Part shown: positions 36,831 through 45,760 of the stretch, piece by piece
How the letters are laid out: every line of letters starts with the position of its first letter
How positions within the stretch are numbered: position 1 is the stretch's first letter
Source of the DNA: Stercorarius parasiticus
Taxonomy: Eukaryota; Chordata; Aves; Charadriiformes; Stercorariidae
Direction of reading: 5' to 3'
Assembly: GCA_013396915.1 (NCBI GenBank)
Contig: VWZL01001304.1
Location: forward strand, 1,369,393 to 1,433,392
Length of the DNA stretch: 64,000 nt
Program-made: the position numbers and the translations under genes
The notes under the pieces: generated by a model
The model's database searches: none
The model's input: only the letters and a program-made list of their open reading frames with translations
What the model was told of the DNA's origin: nothing

Positions 36831-37035
36831 AAACAAAACAATGGACCAGGTGCAATACAGCACACTGCCTCAAACTGTTAAGCAGAAAAAGCTGCTGTCG
36901 TCAAAAGAAACCCCAGCAACCATTATTCAATTGCCATTGACAGATCTCAATGAAACACTATATGAAGAAGTATTTATTTGGTTCTGGAGGATCTGCTTTA
37001 CTTGTCTGGTAGGTGAAAAAACCCTTCAGTTGTAA
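36831..37035 (+). CDS. Candidate short coding segment overlapping repeat copy 2
   Basis: This open frame contains MDQVQYSTLPQTVKQ (ATG at 36841) and ends with EKTLQL and TAA at 37033-37035. Its codon pattern looks more protein-like than most ORFs here. A pyrimidine-rich stretch (about 36800-36812) precedes an AG at 36829-36830 that could be an acceptor. The C-terminal 36 codons fall inside the 149-bp repeat, which is duplicated 1.46 kb upstream with the frame still open. The hydrophobic run VFIWFWRICFTCLV could be a short membrane segment. I do not recognise the protein. It could equally be a chance ORF. Confidence 0.2.
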
Positions 37036-37074
37036 GCGGAAAACTGGAGTGCTCAGGCAGAAAGCAAACTTGAC
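36926..37074 (+). repeat. 149-bp direct repeat, copy 2
   Basis: This is the partner of 35469-35617, same orientation, offset 1,457 bp, five substitutions and no indels. The unit includes ATGAAGAAGTATTTATTTGG and GTAGGTGAAAAAACCCTTCA. The flanks are unrelated between copies. Both copies keep an AG before ATCTCAATG and a GTAGGTGA after TTGTCTG, so each could in principle be read as a 65-nt exon. That is speculation. Confidence 0.95.
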
Positions 37075-38571
37075 TTATTTTGTGAGAGGTACCATAAAAA
37101 AAAAAATCTCCTACCAAAAGTTATAACATCAAAACCTCCTTTTCAATCAAGAAGGATGTTTCATTATTCTAAAAAAGTCACAAATCAGACCGGTGAAAGC
37201 ACTAGTTTATGAGAAATTAGTGACTTTTGGGATAGGTGGAAAAGAGAGGTGAAAGAATCATCCAAAGGCAGAGATGGGCCTTGCTCTCTGTGGGGGAGGT
37301 TTGGTGGAACAGAGTAAGAGATGTTGCTGGTAACAGGTGGCATGAAGAGAAGTGATCAATTAGGAGACAGGTGATTAAGTGAAGGAGCGCAAGTTGTGGA
37401 AGTGGGGTGAAGGGAACCAGACCTGCAAATAGATGGGTAAATCATGTTAGCACTGAAGGAGCCTGAGTTGAACGTACTGTGGAAAAGGGAGCCATGGAAT
37501 GATGGTGAGAGAAAGGAAAACATCAAGAACGATTCAGGAAGAAGACTTTGGAAAGTAAGGAAATAGGTGACCAAACCTGCTTGAAAGTTTGAAATGAGGA
37601 ATAAATGTGGCTGATTATATAAAAAGCTAATACTGGGATGGAAACTCCCCCTCCATCTCAGATTTAGCTAAGAATGAGTAAAGAGAAAAGGAAGAGGAAA
37701 ACTCAAAACAAAGTGATAATGACTGGAAGACAAGCCAGATCACTGAAATTCTATTTAAGAAGGATCCCCGAAATAGCGCCAAATCATAAAAGCCAGAAGT
37801 GGGAAATCTTGTCAAGTCCTTGGGATGTAACACACTTACCAAACCAGCCTCATTGAAATCAGAAACAGCATTTTTTTCTCTTCAGAATCTCTGGTTTCTT
37901 AAATTCAAACCTCTATTTACCTTCACAGTCAGAAACCACATTTTTAGAGGAAAATCAAATAGACAAACGAAAATTGGTTATATACCCTAAATCTAATGTT
38001 AGCCCAGGAGTTCTTCAAGGACTGTCGTGCCTACCTATGTGACAGAGATTCTCTGAGCAACACCTTTCTCTCACCTCCCTTTAAATATGACTATTTTATC
38101 TCTGGGGTCAAGGACATTTTTTTGGCTTTGTTTTGTAAAAAGCTTCAGTGATTTGTGAAGAAATTACTTAATATTACGAACAAAAAGTCATTCTTTTGTC
38201 TTCTTGTTTATATTTCTTTACAAAGCTGTATGACAATGAATCAGTGTCCTATTACAAAAATGTTCTAATTGCTGACCATACACCGTTCCCACAAATTATA
38301 GCAGAAATCCTATGGTCTTTTAATACACACTTTAACTGTGTGTTAATAGGAGAGGTTTATTACAGCAACTGAAGGAGAGGAACCTGTGCATGTTCCACCC
38401 AAAGGTGTACTACTTTTCAGTGAATTAAAGCAGTGTAAACAAAGAAGGCATCATTTTTCTGCAGTGTCACTGAGGTTATAATTAAAGGACAGTGAACAAC
38501 ACATCTAATTATTAGGAGATGGGAACTTGATAACTTTGGGGAAGGGACATCTCTGACGTTTTGCTTACAAC
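37075..38571. other. Non-coding stretch, purine-rich at 37200-37580
   Basis: The plus strand at about 37200-37580 is rich in G and A (for example GGGATAGGTGGAAAAGAGAG), which produces a Phe/Ser-rich minus-strand ORF (37356-37574) of no evident meaning. The purine-rich tract could be a very old repeat, but I cannot assign it. The remainder is AT-rich and shows nothing recognisable. Confidence 0.5.
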
Positions 38572-38632
38572 AAGGAACTGGACTCAATGACCCTGTAAAG
38601 GTCTTTTATTGTCTTACATTATGAAAGTCAGC
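38572..38632 (+). mobile_element. Probable CR1 3' UTR remnant
   Basis: GGACTCAATGACCCTGTAAA GGTC (split here) followed by a TTTATTGTCTTACATTATGA segment follows the CR1 3'-end order 'ttggactcaatgatcttaaaggtctttccaacctaa..attctatga'. It is short and diverged, so chance similarity is possible. Confidence 0.4.
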
Positions 38633-41600
38633 TCTGGGCTGATCATTTTATCGCCATTTAGTCAGACTGGAGACAATGAGGACAAAGATTTGCTTGAATG
38701 TGTCAGCCTTTTGAATGTCAAGCAGACATTAAGTGCTTATTAAATCCCTGGCACTCTTTGGCCCTTATGAAAAGAATTCAATAGTTTTATCAGGCTATTT
38801 AATCACTGAAAATATGTTACTATTATCCTGTATTACCTTAAATTAATTATGATCTCCTTTTCCCACATTATTGTTAATTTCCAGGCTTACTGATACATTT
38901 TCAAAACAAAAGTTAGTAGTCAAGTTTGTATGATCTTAAATCCACGTTTATTAAATGTGGAAGGAGTACAACTGGTGCTCCTTTGGAGTGAGCCAATGGT
39001 CTGTAGCTAGTGTAGAATGGTTTACAAGACTAAGGTTCCTATTAAAAGTGTTTTAAAACTAAAAACGTTGAAGTATGAGGCAATTCAAGTATAATTCCTG
39101 ATCAGGATAGGTCTCTGAGACATCTTTACATATTCTTGCAAACTAATAAAATATTCAAGCCAGCACAACCTTGGATACGTCATTGGATATACAATTTGAA
39201 CATACGTGATTGATATTGGCCAGTGAATGTGTTTTGCGGAGTGAGGCTGTCTGAAGAAAGATAGCATCACAAATGTTGACAGAAGGAGAAAGGTGCTACA
39301 TGAAGGGAAGATTAATGCAACCTTCTACGATCAATTTAAAAATCCTGCTGTGCTGAAGAAGGCTGGTAAACTGTTCATGCTGAGTGACAAACCAGGCACA
39401 GTGCCGCTCACTTCAAAGACACCTGCCAATAGATGCTAGCTGAAGAAAGTGCATTTGCCTTCTGTAGTTTACTGGTGAACAGGGTCAATGTAATGAATAG
39501 ACAGAACTCAGTTCCCAAATTTTATTGTCAACAAAGAAAAAACTGTAGGACCTTTTTTTTTTTAAACCACCGTATGAACATCAGAGCTGAGAAGTCTGGT
39601 ATGCAGGGAGCCTGCCAGTTTATGTACACTTTTTAATTTTTGTTTCTGTCTACACCAGTTAATCTGTATGAATTGACACTGAATGTTATTTGCTGGTATT
39701 AAATCTCTGTCTCTATGAATTATTTTTGTCATTATTTTAAAATGGCAAAAAAACCTTCCAGGCAGGATGTGCAAAATGAAAATCCTATTTAAACAGTAGT
39801 ATGGACCTTTTCCACAGTTTGATTAAGAATAACAACATGTAGTCTTTGGGAAAAAAAAAAAAAGAAAAGCCTATGACAATAATAAAATTACTGGTTGGAA
39901 TAGACACTACAGTATGTCTGCTGACAAATGATTCTCATTAATGTTATTGGTTTTTTTGTATTACGGAAGCACCAATAATGCAGAAAATGCTATAACACCA
40001 TAAAGAAACCATGATACCTCCCTTGAAAAGCTCTGGAGCATGTTGCTAAACAAAGCAAAGGTAGTGAGATGGTCAGAGACAAATCTGTGGGGAGTTTCTT
40101 TAGAGTGTTATTAATTTCCTTTGGAAAATATGCTTTTTATGTTTAACTAAAGTATGAAGACATGAGTGACAGTGACAGGGAACACATGAAAAATGTAGGT
40201 CTCAGAGAGTTTCTGGCTTTTACTACTTGTTGCTTTGAAAAGGGAAAATGTAATGAATCAAGTTTCATCTTGTACAGAAGATAAGGCCCTTGAAGCGATT
40301 GCAAAGAGTAGGAGGTGTTGATGAGTGATATCTACACGAGTGCCACTGGGAGAACTTGTATTGCTATTTGATTTGGACAGTGATAGGGAATTATAATTTT
40401 CTTCATTATTATTCAGACTAATTCAGAATATTAGTGCAGACCAAAAGTAATTGTTGCAATTGTTTAAAATAATCAGGCTCTGTTTTCTGGTTATCCAAAC
40501 GTTTTTGTGTTTATTACACAGGGAAGTCAAGAAGAAGCTAACCCCTTATGTCGCAACATCTCACATGTTACTGTGTAAATACATAAGCCAAATATCAGAC
40601 ACAATATGTGTAAATGACAGACATCTAATTTGTATCCCCAGTTATCACAATTATTTGCACAAATTGAATAATGTCACATACATATGTATAGCCATTCAAT
40701 AACCAATTTGTTTCCAGATTGAAGTGTGCATTTTCCATATGCAACACCACACTGAACCATTTATTTTCCAGATATTTTCATCTTTTTTATCTCCAAGATA
40801 AGCATTTTCCTCTCAAAAAAACCCCTCCACAGTTACATTTCCAAAGACAAACAGCTGTTGTTTTGTTCTGTCTGTATGTCACCTAGAGGAAAGGCATCTT
40901 TGTGGTATCTTCTATCTTCTCTCTCAGTATAAAATATATATAATTAATGTACTTAAAACTGTAAATCCTCTTTCTTGCACTCTACAGTCATCAAATTCCA
41001 GACACACATGGTTTTCCTCTTACAGTGGAAACAATGTGTAATTAGGCTATGCCCAGAGTAATTATTTTAAAGAATTTAAGCTGATGAGGGAAATTACTTT
41101 TTTCTGAAACCATCATATGTAGTAGAGTATGCCAAGGTACGGCAGTAACACCAAGGGTGAGAAAGAAACCGCAGTAAACAAAGAAGAGGCACTGGGCAAA
41201 GTTGCAGCCACTCGCTGGATGGAAGTCATGCTCCTGTCCCACAGCGGTGCACTTGCCCCTGGCTGCCATCCAGGGAAAAGGGCTGAAGGGAGCGAGTGCT
41301 CTGGCCGAGGCCACGCCAGCTCCCTGGCGAGTCATGGCGTCTCTCTCCAAGCAGGCGTGACATCTCCTGCAAAATCAGACTTGGCCGCACCCTGCCTGAA
41401 AGCAACTCTCTGCCCAAGCTAGGAGTATCTAAGTTAACTTCTAAACTCAGTACCAAGCCCATTTTTAATTGGCAAGTTAATCGTGTGAAAATGCTGACTG
41501 AACGTCACTCATAAGTACTAGCCTTTTAGTTAAGCACATTTGTAGGTGGGGCATATATAAGCATAAAAAGGCCTCAGGACAAGTTGGAAAATGGGCTCTG

Positions 41601-42929
41601 GCAGTGACATTGTTGTTACCAGATTACAGCTCACAGCAGATGTTCACCAAAGCTACATACACTTTGCCAAGCTCTGTATTATCTGGTAAATCCCATGAAA
41701 TATGAGTGCTGTGCCTTCTAACAGCACTGGAGAAACTTGACTTTCCCTCTGTGTTTGCACGTTCAATCCACCCTTGTGATTTTCATCAGATTTTTCACAG
41801 CTTTATAGGACTATAACTACGTTGCATTAAAATCTGCATTAGAAGTAAGAATAAGAAGCTAAATTTGGAGTAATGTTAAGCTAAAATCTCAAATGAAGTT
41901 AATAACACACGTTTCCTTTATCTTCACATTTAAGTCATAGAAAGTTCTTTGAAGTCAATTGTGTTACAATCCTCTAAAACAGTGCAATTGGCCCAATTCT
42001 AATTTGAAATCCAGTTTTATGACATTCCATTCATTTCCCTGAAGTTTGCTTCTCATTTGCAAAGTGAGATTAGAATCAAATCCAATGAGGTTTGCTGCAG
42101 AAGGTCAGATAAGACTGAAAGAGTATCTCCAGGCTTTTTTCTATGGAAACAAGTCTTCTAAATCATGTTCGTTCTTGCAAAAGTATCACGAATGATTATT
42201 AAACAACAGTTACATTGCCTTAATTTTACTTGTTTCGTCTGCATCTTATAGCTTAAGTCCTCCAGATACATCTAAGGCTGTAAAAGCAACTGTACCAAAC
42301 GAAACCACAGCTGGCCCAGTTCCCTCTTGCTGATAGTGGCCAATAATGGATCCAGGGAAGCGTATATGAACAAGGCAGGTATATAGTGGCACGTTCCTAG
42401 TGAGTTCATACAGCCTACAGCAATCTGGTGCAGTGATTTCCTGAGGAAAAACGTGACATGCTTGTTTCTTACAGCAGAGTGCAAATCAAGAGTAATTGCA
42501 TTGAAATTTTGTGGAGTTATAAGGGTATACAACCAACAATGGTAGGTGTATTTTTTTTTCTGTAGGCCAGGCAAAACACTTGATTTAAATATCTTCCTGT
42601 CCTTGTGAAGTCCAAATTATGTTTAAAAATATGACATTTTTATGACAATACCTCCTTACTTTACAATAGTAGTAACACAAATAGAAAAATAAATACTTTT
42701 GAAAGATAAATGGTAATTACAGCAAGGGCTGCTTGCCATTGTTAAAATTGAATTCAATTTATTATTGATAAAAGAAAAAACATTTAAATATCTTTAGTAT
42801 CAGTAATGTTTATGTTCCAATCATAACTTCTATTGTAAACTTTAAGACCTGTGTTTTTTTTTAAAATGAGTACACCAGAAAAGAGTTTCAGATACAGCTG
42901 TTATTCACTAAGAAGATTCATGATCATTT
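38633..42929. other. Mostly unique AT-rich stretch with one GC-rich patch
   Basis: No gene is recognised. The GC-rich patch at 41210-41425 is listed separately. A perfect 16-bp palindrome AAATTGAATTCAATTT lies at 42745-42760. Short A runs occur near 39849-39861. ORFs on the two strands at 41042-41514 mirror each other across the GC-rich patch. Confidence 0.5.
41210..41425. promoter_or_regulatory. Local GC/CpG-rich patch upstream of a TATA-like motif
   Basis: A roughly 200-bp patch holds about eight or more CpGs (for example AGCGAGTG, GGCCGAGG, GGCGAGTC), in contrast with the AT-rich, CpG-poor flanks. About 130 bp further on, TATATAA occurs at 41554-41560. The pairing suggests a possible promoter or enhancer. 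No exon, splice donor or known gene follows, so function is unproven. Confidence 0.2.
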
Positions 42930-43100
42930 ACTGTCCATACAGTGCCCTAGGTACAGAGTGTGTAGATGGTACTTTACAAATACAAATTTAGACAAGGTTC
43001 CCGCCCTGAGAAATTTGCAGCCTATTTTGAACAACCGCAACACTAACAATTTAAGGATTAGACACAGGAATAGATGCAAAGAGACAGAGGAGGTCAAAAA
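42930..43100 (-). mobile_element. Old MIR/L2-type amniote repeat relic
   Basis: The order 'cagtgccctaggtacagag', then TGGTACTTTACAAATAC, then GACAAGGTTCCCGCCCTGAG, then AAATTTGCAGCC resembles the antisense 3' region of amniote MIR/L2-type elements. Those read '...tgccaggcactgt..acaaacac..gacaaggtccctgccctgaagagcttacaatc'. It is heavily decayed, and the family assignment is tentative. Confidence 0.45.
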
Positions 43101-43239
43101 GGTGAGGTGAAGGAGGTGGGGAGATTTAAAAATCACTTGGCTCACAGGTAGACCAAACTTGTTCCAAGCAGAAATACTGTCAAGCAAAACTTATTCAAAA
43201 TCCTATTCTGAAAGAACTTTGAATTCCGAATGTTTGAGG

Positions 43240-43342
43240 GGTCTAGGGCGGTCAAACCCACTGACCTTCACAAAATAAGGGAGATGAGGAGTGATGTGCA
43301 TATGAACAGTTCATATGTTTCTGTGATTCTATGACTCTATAT
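43240..43342 (+). mobile_element. Possible CR1 terminus with octamer-like repeats
   Basis: TTTCTGTGATTCTATGACTC followed by TATAT resembles the degenerate octamer repeats that end CR1 elements in sense orientation. The sequence to the left cannot be aligned to CR1 with confidence. It also includes a near-perfect 19-bp palindrome at 43299-43317. A chance resemblance is possible. Confidence 0.35.
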
Positions 43343-44179
43343 CTAAACCCAATGATTTCCTGTGACCTAAGTTTCTTTCATTTTTGCTTGCAACTGGGAT
43401 GTCAAAGTAGTTTGTGAGTTTACAGCTTTTACCATTCTAAAAAACAGTAAGGATTGCATGATTAGAATTCTAATTTCCTCCAATCTAACTATTTCTATTT
43501 ACAGCCTGCAGGCCAAATTTGGGTATTTGCAGAGAAACCGCACTTTTCCATCCCTTTCTCTCAGAAATGAAAGACCAAAATTGCAGAGCAGTCCTAAACC
43601 AGCTCTTTGCTCAACAAATGCGCAATGGGGTTTGCACGCTCCCTAGCCCTTGTCTTAGCTCTCTTTACTCTGTGATTTCATCCTCTGTCCCTGCTTAGAA
43701 GAGGGTAGGCTGTGTCTGGTGCCCAGTACGACACCCTGGGGAGCTGTACAGAACACACCCTCTTCTCAAGGGACATGTGATGCTTCAGGCATCATTGGGT
43801 TTTGTCAGAGAGGATCTGCTGAACAGCTTGGACGTGGGGCTCCGCAAACTTGCGTGTGCTCCCAAGGCCACCTAGATGCAGGCGGGACATGCACAGCCAC
43901 GCGTTGTCTGCTGTGGTGACTGGAATTCGCTCCTAAACATTTAAAGCTTATACAACATCTATAAACCACTTTTTCACCTCAAAATATAATGGTCACCACA
44001 ATTCCTAGGTTTTGTGTCACAACATTTGACTTGACTTTAGAGTATTGTTTTAGAGCTTTGTTTTATAACCCTGTATAATAAGCCCATTAGAAAAACTCCT
44101 ACACTTGGGATTTTTTTCTGGTTACAATCTCCTACCTTCTCAGCATTAGCAATTGATCGTAATTTTTTATTTTTTTTAG
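43343..44179. other. Unique stretch, GC-richer at 43620-43920
   Basis: No gene or repeat is recognised. The slightly GC-rich part holds a 66-codon plus-strand ORF (43719-43919) without domains. Confidence 0.5.
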
Positions 44180-44222
44180 ATAATCTGCAAGATACTTGCA
44201 GTAGCAGCAATGAACATGTCAG
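44180..44222 (+). other. Candidate 43-nt micro-exon
   Basis: A T-rich acceptor (about 20 nt of T ending TTTAG at 44179) precedes 43 nt, followed by a textbook donor CAG|GTGAGT (44220-44228). Two of the three frames are open through it (one begins IICKILAV, another NLQDTCSS). Neither joins in frame to the phase-0 reading of the candidate terminal exon at 45195. If transcribed it may be non-coding. Evidence is limited to the splice motifs. Confidence 0.25.
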
Positions 44223-45194
44223 GTGAGTCAGTGACAAAAGTATTGTGTAACGTCAGAAAGAAAATATATAGTTTACTAATTTGACAGTATCGTTTCACTT
44301 TTTATTTTTTTTATTAGGAAACTAATTTTACATGATGAATCGAGTCATTTAGGTTAATTTTAAAGGTGAGATATTAAGAAGGGAAATCCGCTAGTGAAGA
44401 GAAAAACTGTATTATAATGATCAATCACCTGAAATGTATTTTGTTGGAAATGTATGAGAAACGGAACAAGTGCATGCAGAAGCACATACCTATCATGTTA
44501 ATGAGTTACATCTACAAGTTGGGTGAAGGGTATGCAATGTTGTATAGCGCACTAGATCACAAGATACACTTGCAATCTTTGCTTTTGATTTTTAGCATGT
44601 AATTTGTTTCTTTAAATACTTTGAAAGAAATACATTATGAAACAGCATAACTGTAAATCATAACTGGACATCAATATAGAGCTTAACGCTTACAAAAAGC
44701 TGTCATGACTGAAAGGCACTTAGTGTCATGAAAGCAAGTAGGAACCTGTTAAATTATGGATTTTAACGCAGCTGTCTTCAAAAGGACACAGATGAAAAGG
44801 AAACAAAAAATAATCCATGAAAACAGAAGAAGAAAAAAAAAGTAAAAACTACAAAGACACTTTATAAATTGTGTTTGTCTGGTGCCACTCAGGCCACGGG
44901 TGGAAAGCTGATATTTCAGCTAATAATTATAAACATTTATTCTTTGTTATAGTTTGGTATTCATGTGAAAAACAAAACAACAAAGATATAATTTAGGATG
45001 ACCAACAGCACATCACTCAGTCTATATACTTCAGAGGATACACAAAGACACACATGAAATGTGTTTACTTCACGCTGCAGCCGATGAAAGGAAGGGAATA
45101 TAACCTAGTAAACATTTGCATTTCCCACAATATACCGTGCCTGTAGAAAAAAAAAAGAACTGTGGAGTGCAACTTATTAATTCTTTTTTTACAG

Positions 45195-45760
45195 ATTTTC
45201 AAAGGAACTGTGCTGGTATTTCAAATCAGACCAGAAAAAAATAAAGAGAGGATTAAAAGTGAAGAAGAAATGCTGAAAAATATACAGGGTTCAATGACTG
45301 GCTCTGGAAATGAAGACAAACAAGGCCCACGTTGCCAAATGACAAATACAGTCTCTTCCCCTGAGCAAAACGAAACAAGCCAAGACAGCCCCAGAGCATA
45401 ATCCTGAGAAGCTGTGGACCTGGCAGAGATGGTGCTTCAAACACAGGGCTAAGGAGGAGCAAGCACAGCTGCAGCATACGCCCCAGTTCTGACAAGTGGC
45501 CTTAAACATCCTCCCTGCACACTCTGACCCAGCCTGGGTCTCTCCCTTAAGAACTGAAGCCATTTCTGCAAGTCTCTAGTAGAAAAGCAAGAGCAAATGG
45601 ACTCATAAATCACTCATTGACAAAGTAGCCATAAAAGCAGATAATCAAGCATTATCTATATTTAGTTTAACCACACAAGCTGTTTTTAAAACAGACTTAA
45701 GTGGGCTCAAACCTATTTCCCAAGTATGCAATTTAATAAAAATCAAAACCACCAATGGAA
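45195..45760 (+). CDS. Candidate last exon, plus strand, unidentified C-terminus
   Basis: A strong acceptor (TATTAATTCTTTTTTTACAG, ending at 45194) is followed by 68 open codons in phase 0. They run from IFKGTVLVFQIRPEK through ERIKSEEEMLKN to a Ser/Gln/Asn-rich tail ending QDSPRA, with stop TAA at 45399-45401. The residue mix (charged KxKERIKSEEE, then a polar disordered tail) and codon choice look like a real cytoplasmic or disordered C-terminus. AATAAA occurs at 45735-45740, so a 3' UTR of about 350 nt is possible. I do not recognise the protein and see no clear upstream coding exon within this window. A non-coding transcript or chance ORF remains possible. Confidence 0.35.
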
